64,000 nucleotides of DNA from Gambelia wislizenii (taxonomy: Eukaryota > Chordata > Lepidosauria > Squamata > Crotaphytidae): positions 269,847,501 through 269,911,500 of the forward strand of contig JAUMIR010000004.1 in the NCBI GenBank assembly GCA_030847615.1, given 5' to 3'. The position numbers and the translations under genes are program-made. Positions 22,405-33,936 of this stretch are shown piece by piece; the first letter of the stretch is position 1, and each line of letters begins with the position of its first letter. Under the pieces are notes generated by a model, which saw nothing but the letters and a program-made list of their open reading frames with translations, did not search any database and was not told the origin of the DNA.

Positions 22405-23804
22405 TGAATCATTCAATGTTTTCTTTTTCTGCAGCCCCCTCTGAGAGGAGCAAAGCTTCCTCTTGAATTTTTCTTTGTCACTTATAGTATTGACTTGTTT
22501 CAACTACTGAAAACTTGTTACTCATTTGCCTTACTCCTCTCTTTATTTGATATGAGGTTGCATCTTTTGTCTGAAGTAGGCTGTGCAATGTTCATGAGAT
22601 AGCCATTTCAGAGTTTGTTGGACTGTTATGCTTAGGTATAAAAATCTCTAATGTTTTATTTTGGTGTGAGTGAGTCCCACTGGGTCACGGTTAAATGTAT
22701 TCTAAGGTGGCAACTACCCACAAATCAAAGTGCACTGTAATCTGAAAAAGCTTGGGATCACACCTGCCAACATCTGAAGAACTACATATCAAGGTCCCAG
22801 CTCTCATGGGATATTTTCCTTTCTGGAAGACATTCATAATTAAAGCAAGGAAAAAGTAAACAGATATGATGAGCAAAAACTCGAAGAAAGAATGCAATCT
22901 CTTATTATGTTTGCCTCTTTTTCCTGTGAGATCAATCTCTAATAAGTGAGGACAAAGATTAGGGCATATATGGTCATTCTGATAATCTCCACTAATGTCT
23001 GAGCAGGAACAATTGTTGGAAAGCTGAAAACAAACAACAATTATTTTGTGATGTTTACTGTATGTCACTCTGGGATCTTTGAATAGAGGGCAGATTTTAT
23101 ACATTTTAACAAATAAAAAATATTTGCAGACTAATTTGTGGGGTTAAAGCTTTTAAACTTAAATTGTACAGATTTAAATGAGTACAAGATATTCATTTCT
23201 TCTGGCCACTTCAATGTACTATATGTTATTGAGATTTGTTGTGAAAAGAAATGCACCTAGCCTCAAGGTCTCACAAATTTGTAAGGCTTACAAAGTATTT
23301 AAACACACACACAAATCTGCACAAAACAATGTGCCCATTTTAAAACATCCTTGGATGAACTGGATGTGTAAATGATGTAAAATGTATAAACCAACATAAG
23401 GACAAATGCATTAAAATGTGCATCAATTTCTGCATAGGTCTGGCAACTCCCCAACTCTGCCACAAGTCTGACAACTGAATATGGAAAAAAAAAACCATGG
23501 GAAGAAAATACAGGTCATATTAGGGAAAACAGAACAGCATTGAGGTTAAGTTATTTGTGCATCCCTAACCACTACCCTAGTCCAGGAGTGGGCAAAACGC
23601 AGTGTCTCAAGTCTTGTTTTTTGCAGCCTTGATAACCATCTCCCTGAGACCACTCTTTCCAAAACCTAGAAGTGGATTTCTTATTACTTCCATTTGGTTT
23701 GCTCTTGGAGGAAGAGGAGGATTTGCTTCTGCCCCCCCCCCATCAATGTAGCTCCTGAAGAGACCCAGGGGCTAAAATTTAGCTGTCCTAAAAAGTTGCT
23801 TCAG
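22405..23804. other. no gene recognised
   Basis: A 137-codon minus-strand frame at 22691-23104 has no family resemblance. A lone TCTGATAATCTCC occurs at 22978-22990. Short CA repeat at 23304. Confidence 0.45.
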
Positions 23805-23806
23805 TA

Positions 23807-24038
23807 CAGTGGGCCCTGGGTATCCTCTGGGGGTTGGTTCCAGGACTCCCCCATGAATACCAAAATCTGTGGACGCTCAAGTCCCATTATATGCAATGGC
23901 ACAGTAAAATGGTCCCTCATATAAAATTGAAAAATCAAGGTTTGCTTTTAGGATATGTGTGTGTGGGGGGGGGATATTTTCAAGCTGTGGATGTTGGAAT
24001 CCATAGATGCAGAATCTGTGGATATAAAGAGCCGACTG
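23807..24038. mobile_element. Tigger/pogo-like MITE, 232 bp, TSD TA
   Basis: Flanked by TA (23805-23806, 24039-24040). The left end is CAGTGGGCCCTGGGTATCC, followed by GGTTGGTTCCAGGACTCCCC and CAAAATCTGTGGACGCTCAA, the wording of Tigger-derived MITEs known from amniotes. The right end is GTGGATATAAAGAGCCGACTG. No transposase. Confidence 0.85.
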
Positions 24039-24364
24039 TAGTAGTGGCACAATCAGTAGCATTTGTTGCTGAGGCAGCATCTTATGCTTAGCAAGGGGAA
24101 TGGAGTCACAAAGTTGTTAGAGAAAGCCCTGTAAGCCATTTAGTCTAACTCCATCTAGCGCTTCAAGTAACTGTTAGAATGGTTTCTTGCCAGGTCCTTG
24201 CTGAGCACCTTTCGTGAACAGATGGATGCAAAACAACAAGCACAACCCAAGCTCCTTCAGGACGTAACTTAAAGAGAGTTATGCATACCAATTTATGAGG
24301 TCTGTCCATTTGGAACATGGAGATTTTTTAGCACTGTAGTATCAAAGGTAACTGTTGCTTCAGT

Positions 24365-24688
24365 GTCAGTCTCCGAGAGCCTTATCACGCTTTGAAGAAA
24401 AGTGGCAAAGCAGTGGGAATGTTCAGTTTTTCCTGATGCCTTCCTGCATGACGCCAGCATCCTTCTGGCATTCTCTCATTCAGGTTACATGAGGGACCAA
24501 GGTAAAAGTGTGATATTTTGCTAACTGGTTTTTCTGGTTAGCAAAAAAATGTGTGTTTACCTCAGACCCTCATGTGACCCTAACAAGAGAACACTGAAAG
24601 GACACTGGCATCATGCGGGAATGCAGCAGGAAAAACTGAAAGTTCCTGTTGCTTTACCACTTTTATTTAAAGAGTGATAAGAATAGAC
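24365..24688. mobile_element. palindromic MITE, about 320 bp
   Basis: Arms beginning CAGTCT..CTTATCACGCTTT (left) and AAAGAGTGATAAG..AGACTG (right) are inverted copies, as are GTTCAGTTTTTCCTG and CAGGAAAAACTGAA, and CATGACGCCAGC and GCTGGCATCATG (with small gaps). The turn lies near 24520-24550 (GCTAACTGG/CTGGTTAGC). The target duplication is not resolved. Confidence 0.75.
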
Positions 24689-24689
24689 T

Positions 24690-25245
24690 GAGAAATAAAA
24701 GAAGTGGTAAGACAAAAAAGGATTGGGATGCTGTATTGAATCACTGGGAAAAAAAACTAATGATACATGTAAGATATTGGGAAATGGATATAGAAATAAA
24801 GATATTGGTGGACACATGATATGTGTTTTGAGATAGGAAATGAGGAGTAATGGATATGTATGTAGGTTAAAAAAACTAGTTATACTGAAGAATAGAAAGA
24901 AGTTTGAGGATTGGAGAGTGAATCTGTTAAGAAGACTGTTAAGGGGGGGAAATCAAAAATTTTGAAATATTGTCATTTGTGTGATATACTTATATGGGGT
25001 GTACAACAATCATGATAGCAGTTGAAGTTGAAAATAATGAAGATATACATTTATTAAAGATGGGTAATGGGAAACAAGTATATTGGGATAGTAAAGCAGT
25101 AACGTAACTTAAGATACGATAAAGGAGGTTTTTTGTTTGTTTTTTTAAGGAAAAATTGCTTGTTTGTAAACATGGTTGATAAATAAGTTATGTTTGTTGG
25201 ATGTCTTATGTGTAAAACTTAATAAAAAATAAAGTTAAAAAGTGT
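24690..25245 (+). mobile_element. possible LINE 3' end with A-rich tail
   Basis: A-rich plus-strand sequence ending in ACTTAATAAAAAATAAAG. It suggests the decayed 3' end of a poly(A)-type retrotransposon, but stops interrupt every frame and no RT motif is visible. Confidence 0.3.
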
Positions 25246-25626
25246 GCTAAGGCTCTGAGTGTCCATGAATCTTCTCTTCTTCCAAAAGCTCACTCACTCT
25301 TCTGTCTGTTTTACAGTAGCTGCAGTGTCTGTATTGTTTTTTCTTCAAAAAAATAAATTGTTCTCCAAATAGCTCACAGCAATACAGTGGGTTTGCTGCC
25401 TTGAATCCCATTTTTAGGATTAAGGAAGGATACAAATAAATACCTAAATAAATATCTCTTTTTTAAAAATCAGGATTCAGAAAATCCCCCATGATAGTTT
25501 TGATTAGCAAACTTACTAAATATGGAATAGATGAATCCATAATTGGTTGGAAAATGGTGCTAAAAGAGTTGTCATCAGTGGCTGTACTTCAAATTGGAAG
25601 GCCCCTGTCCTGGGGCTGATGCTCTT

Positions 25627-25627
<1 letters not shown>

Positions 25628-25672
<45 letters not shown>

Positions 25673-25680
25673 TATATATA
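25628..25680. repeat. (AT)n microsatellite inside CR1
   Basis: AT dinucleotides, interrupted once, at the place where CR1 ORF2 normally encodes LFNI and then the next motif. It grew from a TCAATAT-like codon run and replaces part of the coding sequence. Confidence 0.9.
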
Positions 25681-25719
25681 TGATTAGCTGATAGGTTAGG
25701 AGGAATCCTTAACATATTT

Positions 25720-26121
25720 GTGGATGATACAAAACCAGGAGGGGTAGTTAACAGGAGAGTTCAAAAGGACCCTGGCAAACTAGAATACTGGAATGGGAAT
25801 GAAGTTAATAAAATGACATTCAACAGAGACAAATGCAAAATTCTACATTTAGGCCACAAAAACCCAGTGCACAGGTATAGGATAGGGGATACTTGGCTCA
25901 GCAGTACTACATGTGAAAAGGACCTTGGGATTATTGTTGCTCATAGGTTGACTATGAGCCAGCAGTGTGATGCTGCAGCAAAGAAGGCAAATTCTATCTT
26001 AGCTTACATTAATAGAAGCATTGTTTCAAAGTCAAGGGAAATAATAGTCCTATATTCTGCTCTGGTCAAGCCTCATCTAGAGTACTGCATTCAGTTCTGG
26101 ACACCTCATTTAAGGATATAG
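25720..26121 (+). pseudogene. CR1 ORF2 reverse transcriptase, C-terminal part
   Basis: 133 codons beginning inside the catalytic box region (DDTKPGG; the upstream codons read IFVDDTK, with Val where Ala is usual). It continues MTFNRDKCKILHLGHKN, CEKDLGIIVAHRL, AAAKKANSILAYINRSI and YSALVKPHLEYCIQFW, the usual CR1 thumb sequence. It stops at 26121 and continues in another frame to the LTR insertion at 26243. Non-functional. Confidence 0.9.
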
Positions 26122-27244
26122 ATAAGTTTGAATGAGTTCAGAGGAGGGTAATGAGGATGATAAGATGTATGGAGAACAAAACATAGGAGGAGAGTTTGAA
26201 GGAGCTGGGAATGTTCAGCTTGGTGAAGAAAAGATTGAGGGGTTGTTAGACTGCCCTACTACCCCCCTATAATATATCTTAATTAAAAATATTAGACACT
26301 TCAAAGAGGTCAAGTTGGCCAGGGTGATCCAAAAGAAGGCCAGGTGGAGGTCACAAGGACCTGGGAAGATGTCTTAAAAATATTTTAGCAAGCAAGCCCA
26401 TGTTCATATTGTGCGGAAGGTTCTGGTAAACAAAGTCATTAAGGAGATATGTGCTAAATGAGTCACCTGACCTAAGCAATCCGGTAACCTTTCCAACCCC
26501 AATCCCAAGGAAATATCCTCTTGGAATGCCCTCCTGTCCTGCTTTGCGAGGTTGTCATAAACCCATCAATTCCAGTCTCCCAGCCATTAACAGTGATCAG
26601 TTATGTTTTGGTTTCCTTTGTTTCCCTGTTGAGAAACCCATCTAGGCTTTCTCCTAGCCAAAGTACCCCCTTCAGGATATGAAGCAGGGCAAACAAACTA
26701 AAACTTAATCCAGACAAGAGAGAGGTGCTCTTGGTCAGTCAGAAGATAGAGCAGGAAATAGGGATTCAGCCCATGTTAGATGCTTTTACACTCCCTGTGA
26801 AGACAAAGGTTCACAATGTGTGGGTTCTCCTGGACTCAGTCTTGAACCTGGATGCCCAGGTTTAGCAGTGGCTACAAGTGCTTTAGCACACTTAAAGCTT
26901 GTGTGCCAACTGCACCTGTTCCTTGACATGCCTGATTTAGCCACAGTGGTATAGGTATAAAGTCCTATATGGCTCAGGTCCAGGTTATCTGGCAGACCAT
27001 ATTTCCCTCTGTGAACTGGTCCAGGCCCTGACATCTTCAGGAGAGGCCCTTCTCTCAGTCCCACTGCCATCTCAATTATGGTTGGTGGGGACACAAGAGA
27101 GGGCCTTTTCGGTGGCTGCCCCTAGACTCTAGAACTCCCTCCCCAGGGAGGCCAGATTGATCCCCTCCCTGTTGTCCTTCCAGCGGCAGGCCAAAACCTT
27201 CTTATTTAGGCAGGCTTTTTAACAAACAGGCTAGGTGGGTGCTC

Positions 27245-28246
27245 TGTTACCCAAATCACATGTGAAATCCCACGCAAATATTGAGTTTCTAATATGTTGG
27301 GGAAATTAGCAGCAACTCAACTTGGCAATGCAAGAGGGGGAAACAGAAAGGGATCTTTACACCTGTTTTTACCCCTACAGACTCTGAACTGACATACAAA
27401 CAAACACAAGATGAAAAGTTAACAATACTATTTATTAAAGACTTAAAAATAATAACACCAATTACACACGCATTCATATAATGAAGCATTCACACAAGAC
27501 CACTAGGAATGGAGGAAGAGGTTGGGGGTTATATGACAACTGTCCTGTATTCTGAAGTCTTAAAGCAGGCTGGCAGTGTGGATGGATGAAGCAGGAATGG
27601 CTAACATAGAGAGACGTAATGATCCCAGCAAATGGATCTATGTGCAATGACGCATGATTCTGGGCCAGTATTTATATCCAAAAACGTGCCTTCAGGTGAT
27701 TGGATTTCTTGTGTTGAAACAATGGATTCCAGGTGTCTCTCAGAGATTGAGCAATGGGTCTCAAGAAACTCCTAGATTTGAACAATGGGCTTCTGGTGAT
27801 GTTAATGTGTTGCAACTACCCTTAATGTTCTGGTGATTAGTTTCACAAAACTTGAGCCTTCTCCTTAATAGTTGAGTTTGGGGACTAACGGAAGGGGATA
27901 CCTTCAGACAAAGGATTACTCCAACCACCGATGATGAGATCAATTGTCTGTCACTTAGGGTGTGTGCAGACAATGGCCTCTTGACTTTATTATGTTTCCT
28001 CATAGTTTGGAATTTGTTAATAGTCCTTCCTTTGGGTGATACATGGCTTAGCACCTGCCTTTTTTGGAATTTGTTAATAGTCTTTCCTTTGGGTGATACA
28101 TGGCTTAGCATGTGTCTTTGGGATCTTTACAGTGAATGCCTCATATTTTAATGCTCTTCTCTGTGGAAGACTATATTAATATGCCAAATTATTAATAAGC
28201 CAATTTTGGGGGTTCCTGAGGGTGAGGCTTATTAGGGGCGCTAACA
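27245..28246 (+). mobile_element. solo LTR (family TGTTACCC..CTAACA), 1002 bp
   Basis: Starts TGTTACCCAAATCACATG and ends GGGCGCTAACA, the terminal pattern of the LTR at 32883. It is flanked by GCTC (27241-27244) and GCTG (28247-28250), a 4-bp duplication with one change. It shares the internal landmark GGGATCTTTACACCTG. It holds a 48-bp tandem duplication (28006-28110). The 116-codon minus-strand frame here is a by-product. Confidence 0.8.
28006..28110 (+). repeat. 48-bp direct duplication inside LTR
   Basis: 28006-28053 and 28063-28110 both begin TTTGGAATTTGTTAATAGTC and end ACATGGCTTAGCA, with one difference; period 57 bases. Confidence 0.95.
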
Positions 28247-29246
28247 GCTGTCTGGTTTTGTTGGGCTGTTTTTAAAATATTTTAAAAATCATTTTTAATT
28301 AAAAAAATACTTTTAAGTATATTTTATTCTTTTAAATATTTTGATATTGTTTTAATGATGTAAGTTGTTTAATTCTGTTTTAATGTGAACTTTTTGTATG
28401 TTTTAATTGTGTGTTTTTAAAACTGTGAGCCACTTTGGATCCCAGCCTTGGGGGGAAAAAGTGGGATAATAAAAATAACAACAGCAACAATAAATAGTCC
28501 CCAGCGATAGAAATGTGTACCACTGTGAATGAGTCCAGCCACTCTCTTTCTCAGCACATCTCCAGCTTGGAACTCAAGTGCCATCCTCAGACCTGTGTCT
28601 GAGTACTTTGCTCTTCAAGACTGGTAACTATCGTCCTATTTTCCCAAATCTCTCCCTCTATTCAATCCTTCTGCCTTACCCCTCAATAGCCTTGTGTGGT
28701 TCTTAGGAACGTGTGTGTGTGTGTGAGTGTGTGTGTGAATGCTATTGTGTTCTTTCCAATAAAGAGATTTTATTTCACTTTAAACAGGAGTTCTCTGTAG
28801 TTAGTACTGGTATACATAGGAGAAAAGGTCCCATGATTACCCTCCTCTCGTAGGCATACTGTTTGAGCTAATAATTCCCCCACCTAGATTTTTGGCGTCA
28901 CGGGTGGGTCTCAAAGCACGCTTCATCCCTTAGGGTAACAGGATGACATGATCACACTCTTTAAATACCTCAACTACTGCCACAAAGAGGAAAGTGAATG
29001 AGGTCTAATGGTTTTAAGTTACAGGAGGGTAGATTTCAATTGAACATTAGAAGGAACTTCTTGACAGTGAGAGTGGTTTGACAATGGAACCAATTGCCTA
29101 GAGAGGTGGTGAAGTCTCCTTCTCTGGATACCTTCAAAAAGGGGCTGGACAGCTACCTGACAGGGATGCTCTAGCTGAAGATTCTGCATTGAGCAGAGGG
29201 CTGGACCTGATGGCCCATAAGGCCCCTTCTGACTCTGTGATTCTAT

Positions 29247-30132
29247 AAAAGTGGCTTACAAAATATAAAATGTATAACAAACAGTAACAATCATGAAAAC
29301 ACTTTTACATTTTTAAATTTTGTGTTTAATTAGCTTTCAGATGCAAACAGACTTGTGCCCATAACTAGGCATTTGCACAAAAGCTTCTTGAATAAATGCA
29401 TTAGACATACAGTCATTTTAAAACTAATGGATACAGTTGCATAGCCAAAATTATAGCTGACCCTTATTTTTATTTTTTTAATGTGTATAGGATTACCCTA
29501 TAAATCTCATTTTCCCACTCAGTGATTATGACACAAAAGTTAATGGATAGAAAGAGTATTAGAAGCACATATTGCATTTGGTTATAAAGCTTAGATTTGT
29601 TAATGACGATTCATTCAGTCATGGTACTTTATCAAATAGTGGTGTTCTGTTTAGGAATGAATTTCTGGTGTTGACAGCAAGTAGACATTGGAGCAGTGCT
29701 GAATTGGCTTCACCGTCCACTACTACAGAAAAGGGCTTATTGATTTGTTTGCTCTGCAGCATGTAATAATCAGCACACAGTCAGCTACACGGGAGATAAA
29801 TTGGAGAATACAGCTGGCAGAAATCACTGGGGAGGCCTGTCAGTCAGTGTGAATTCAAAATTAAAAAGCAATAAAAGCTAAATGAAAAGAAAATGCTCGT
29901 TTTGGTTCCCAGCTTTCTTTCAGGTTTATGGATGCAGTCAACTACAAGGAAAATTCTTACTTGACAAGAACGGATTCCATCATCAATCATCCTCATCCTC
30001 ATCAAATTTGTTACTCTTATAAAGAGAAGGGTTTGACTAAGTACTGGACACCTCGTGTAGAAATATACTTCTTTCTGGGTTCTATAGAGCCAACTATACA
30101 GTAATTATTTATTACAAATATAACTGCAATTT
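29247..30132. other. no gene recognised
   Basis: AT-rich; no ORF or repeat edge identified. Confidence 0.5.
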
Positions 30133-30700
30133 CACAGAATCATAAAGCTGGAAGAGACCACAAGAGTCATTCAGTCCAACCCCCTGCCTTGCAGGAATAT
30201 ATAATCAAAGCACTCCCAACAGATAGCCATCCAGCCTCTGTTTAAAAACCTCCAAAGAAGGAGACTCCACCACACTCCAAGGCAGTGTATTCCACTGCTG
30301 AACAGCTCTTACTATCAGGAAGTTCTTTCTAATGTTTAGGTGAAATCTCTTTTTCTGTAGTTTGAAGCCATTGATTCCTGTCCTAATCTTTGGAGCAGCA
30401 GAAAACAAGCTTGCTCCCTCTTCAATATGACATCCATTCAAGTATTTAAACATGGCTATCATGTCCCCTCTCAGCCTTCTCTTCTCCAAGCTAAACATAC
30501 CCAGCTCCCTAAGTCACTCCTCATAGGGCAAGGTCATGGTTTCCATACCTTTCACCATTTTGGTCACCCTTTTCGACACATTCCAGCTTGTCAATATCCT
30601 TCTTGACTTTCGGCATCCCAAAATGGACACAGTATTCCAGGTGAGCTCCAACCAAAACAGAATAGAGTGGTACTATTACATCTCTCTCAATATAGATACT

Positions 30701-32194
30701 CTCTCTCTCTCTCTCTCTGGCTTTTCTTCGCAAACGAAGATTCAGGAAGGACTCATCCCACACTTTCTGCAAGCGCGCTGATGACTAAAAAGGCCAATCC
30801 GGGATAAACAAGTCCGGTTGCAGAAAGCACAGTAGAAGGTCTCCTTGAGTGATGTTTTTGGGTTGTGATTCTTTCTGCGTTGTCATTTCTCTTCAAGACT
30901 TATTCGGCGTGTGTTCTCAAATAAGGCTGCAGCATTGTGGATAGTGCGTCTCCATGCCTCCCGATGTGAGGCCAGGGTGGACCACTGTTGGTGATCAATT
31001 TGGCCGAGCCTGAGATGTTGTTTCAGGGAGTCTTTGTATCACTTTTTTGGAGCACCCCTCTTACGCTGACCCGAGGCGAGTTCACCGTAGAGTAGTATTT
31101 TTGGGAGGCGATGGTCCTCCATCCTAGAAACGTGCCCTGCCCAGCGCAGCTGCGTTCTCAATATCATGGCCTCAATACTGGTGATCTCTGCTTGCTCAAG
31201 GACAGCAACATTCATCACATAGTCAGTCCAGTGTATATTTAGGATTGTGCATAGACAGCTCTGATGAAAGCGCTCGAGAAGTCATAGGTGGTGGCAATAG
31301 GTGACCCATGTTTCAGATCCATAAAGGAGGATAGACAGTACAGAAGAACTTCTCCCTGAAAGCCTATGTGGCTTCAGAGCCAATAGGAATACTACAGATA
31401 TGGTATTTGCCCTTAGACAACTGCAAGAAAAATGTAGGGAGCAGAACAAGGGTCTCTATGTAACATTTGTTGACCTCACCAAAGCCTTCGACACTGTAAG
31501 TAGAAAAGGTCTGTGGCAGATCCTGGAAAGACTAGGATGTCCCCCCAAATTCCTTAAAATGATTATCTTGCTACACGAGGGCCAGCGCGGTCAAGTCAGA
31601 TATGGCGATGCTCTTTCAGAGCCCTTTCTAATAACTAATGGAGTGAAGCAAGGTTGTGTTCTTGCACCAACTTTATTTACAATCTTCTTTAGCATGATGC
31701 TCCAAAGGGCTATGGCAGAGCTTGAAGAAGACGACGGCATCTATATACGTTACCGTACTGATGGTAGCTTGTTTAACTTAAGCTGTCTGAGGGCTCAGAC
31801 TAAGATTCTAAACTATCCAGTCCATGAGCTACTCTTCGCTGATGCTGCTGCCCTTGTTGCCCACACAGAAGCAGCTCTGCAGCGCCTAACATCCTGCTTC
31901 ACAACAGCTGCAGAGCTGTTTGGGCTGGAAGTCAACCTGAAGAAAACAGAAGTTCTTTACCAGCCTGCACCACAGGACGAACACCACCATCCCCACATTG
32001 CCATCGGAAAATCTGTGCTCAAGTCCGTTCAGCAGTTCACCTACCTGGGAAGCATCATCTCCTCAGATGCCAAGATTGAAAAAGAGATCGATCACAGATT
32101 AGCAAAGGCATATATTGCATTTGGAAGACTTCACAAAAGAGTCTGGAGCAATAAACACCTGAGGCAAAGCACAAAAATCAGTGTGTATAGAGCC
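30701..32194 (-). mobile_element. C2H2-tailed LINE with 5' inversion (twin priming)
   Basis: Flanked by the 11-bp duplication ATATAGATACT (30690-30700, 32195-32205). 30701-31343 is minus-strand: tail of CT repeats, then the C2H2 end and the coding down to YGSETWVTYC near 31325. 31345-32194 is plus-strand: from LPESLCGFRANRNTT to ISVYRAI. In the uninverted copy at 11549 the text is YRAIVLSILLYGSETW, so the inverted part ends exactly where the upright part begins. That is the signature of twin-primed reverse transcription. Confidence 0.92.
31345..32194 (+). pseudogene. LINE reverse transcriptase, inverted 5' half
   Basis: 266 codons open from the first ATG at 31400, preceded in frame by more RT text. 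Motifs in order: LYVTFVDLTKAFDTVSRKGL with the first catalytic Asp, RLGCPPKFLKMIILLHEG, NGVKQGCVLAPTLF, ELLFADAAALVAHT where the second catalytic pair reads AD-A instead of ADD, KKTEVLYQPAPQDEH and FTYLGSIISSDAKIEKEID. The loss of one Asp in the catalytic box and the separation from its C-terminus make it inactive. Confidence 0.9.
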
Positions 32195-32882
32195 ATATAG
32201 ATACTATAGTCCTATTAATGTAGCCCAGAATCACATTAGAATTTTTTAGCTGCTGTGTCACACTGTTGACTCTTGTTTAGCTTCTGGTCTAGTAAGACAC
32301 CTAGATCTCTTCCACATATACTGTTGTCAAGCCAGGTGTCACCCATTCTATTGTATATCTGTGCATTTCATTTTTCATGTCTAAATGTAGTACCTTACAT
32401 TTCTCCATGTTGAAATTCACTTTGTTAGTTTTGGCCCTCTGTTAAAATCATTTTGAATTCTTATCCTGTCCTCTGTAGTATTACCTACCCCTCCTAATTT
32501 GGTGTCATCTGCAAATTTGATAAGCATGTCCTCTATTCCCTCATCCAAGTCATTAATAAAGATGTTGAATAGCACTGGGCCCAGGACAGTACCCTGGGGC
32601 ACCCCACTAGTCATTTCTCTCCAGGACGAAGAAGAGCCATTGATGACTACCCTTTGCATTCAGTTGGTCAACCAATTACATATTCACCTAACGGTAGCAT
32701 TGTCTAGCCCACATATGGGGGACTTTGTCAAATACCTTATTGAAACCAAGATATGCTACATCCACAACATTCCCATCATCTACCAAGCTTGTAACTTTAT
32801 ATAAAAAAGACATAAGATTAGTCTGGGATGACTTCTTTCTGAGAAACCCATGTTGACTTTTAGTGACTTTTAGTGATTATGG

Positions 32883-33796
32883 TGTTACCCTAAGAGATGG
32901 GGGTACGCTAGAGTCCCACCCATGATGCCAAAATCTCCTTTAACATTTGGGGGAATTATTAGCTCAGATAGGAAGCCTATGAGAGGAGGGTAACTTTGGG
33001 GATCTTTTCACCTGTGTATACCAGTACTAATTGTATTGGAGGCTCTAGTTAAAATAAAAGTATTTTATTGGAATAATACAGAAAGTAAACTAACATACAC
33101 AACATACATTCCTATAGAGCATACAAGGCTATAGAAGAGTAAGGCAGAAAGTTTGGATAGAAAGAGAGAGTTAATGTGACAGTTACCAGTCTCGAGGAAG
33201 AGAGTTCTGTGCAGCAAAGTACTCAGACCGGCATCTGAAGGTGTCACAAGAGCTTCTGATCTGTGGTGTGCTGAGAAAGATAGTGGCTGGGTCTGTATGA
33301 TGTGGCACACATTGCTATGGTTGGAGTATGATATTTATTCTCTATTCTATGCCTTGGAGGGTGTGCTGGTTATGAGAAACCCTGGATGTCTCTCCCATGG
33401 AACAGACAAAAGAAACCAAAACTCAATTGATCGCTTTAATTGCAGAGAGGTAGAACATTGATGGTCTTGTGACAATCTCGTAAGGTTGGACAGGAGGGGG
33501 TGTAGGGTATTATTGAGGAAAGATCACTAGTTTGCAAGATTGAATTATTGTGTGAAATGCCCAGGGCTGGGAGAAAGGATTAGCACATACCCCTTAACAA
33601 CTGGGCTGTTAGCATAAACCCATTAGGGGAGGTTTCCGCATAATCCTAACTTGGACTTTCCCACCATTATATTTCTAGACACATCTCAGGTCATCATGAC
33701 TGTCCTCCAGTCTGCCACAGCCAATGTGGCCCTGAAAAGTGTCTAATATGTCCAATTATGGAATCTTGTGAGGAGGGGTAGTAAGGCATGCTAACA
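32883..33796 (+). mobile_element. solo LTR (family TGTTACCC..CTAACA), 914 bp, TSD ATGG
   Basis: Begins TGTTACCCTAAGAGATGG and ends GGCATGCTAACA, flanked by ATGG (32879-32882 and 33797-33800). It lies inside the CR1 phrase GTGATTATGGCATTGCCTTC. It has AATAAAAGTATTTTATTGG near 33053 as a candidate poly(A) region. No second LTR or coding region; a recombination product of a full element. A 4-bp duplication fits Ty3/gypsy or some retrovirus-like families; class not settled. Confidence 0.9.
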
Positions 33797-33936
33797 ATGG
33801 CATCCCTTTCTAAGTGTTTATAGACTGACTGTTTAATGATCTGGTCTAGAATCTTTCCTAGTATTGATGTCAGGTTGACTAGGTGATAATGGTTTGGGTC
33901 CTCTCCCCACCCCTTTTGAAGATGGGGGCAAGGTTA

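Larger units (their letters stand above)
26668..28499 (+). mobile_element. L2-clade LINE 3' end, split by a solo LTR
   Basis: 26668-27244 encodes the L2 ORF2 C-terminus with many stops: KLNPDKREVLLVSQK, then LPVKTKVHNVWVLLDSVLNL, LWLVGTQERAFSVAAP-like text, and AKTFLFRQAF just before a stop near 27221. The 3' UTR resumes at 28247 and ends with GTGAGCCACTTTGGATCCCA and a GGGATAATAAAAATAAC tail at 28499. 27245-28246 is a younger LTR. The L2 itself sits inside the minus-strand LTR above. Confidence 0.8.
26244..28940 (-). mobile_element. solo LTR (family TGTTACCC..CTAACA), minus strand, interrupted by L2
   Basis: The outer 26244-26660 and 28500-28940 are the two ends of one LTR in minus orientation. 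On the plus strand it starts TGTTAGACTGCCCTACTACC, matching the inverse of the 3' end of the LTR at 32883-33796, and ends CCCTTAGGGTAACA, the inverse of that LTR's 5' end. 28500-28860 aligns with the inverse of 32960-33320 (CAGCCACTCTCTTTCTCAGC, GAGTACTTTGCT, TACTGGTATACA). Flanking GGGT/GGAT suggests a 4-bp duplication. No internal retroviral or gypsy genes, hence a solo LTR. Confidence 0.8.
25485..29246 (+). mobile_element. CR1 LINE split by nested LTR/L2/LTR insertions
   Basis: CR1 sequence occupies 25485-26243 and resumes at 28941-29246, where it ends with GTGATTCTAT. The break is inside the CR1 phrase TTGAGGGGTGACATGATCA: the left part ends TTGAGGGGT and the right part starts GGATGACATGATCACAC. 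GGGT (26240-26243) and GGAT (28941-28944) are the target duplication of the inserted LTR, with one later change. Removing the insert gives about 1.06 kb of CR1. Confidence 0.85.

Noticed and set aside
22978..22990. TCTGATAATCTCC as a MITE right end
   Set aside because: No matching left end or related interior was found; 13 bases alone could be a remnant but cannot be supported.
27761..28111. 116-codon ORF with an internal repeat
   Set aside because: It lies antisense in an LTR and the protein repeat only reflects the 48-bp duplication.
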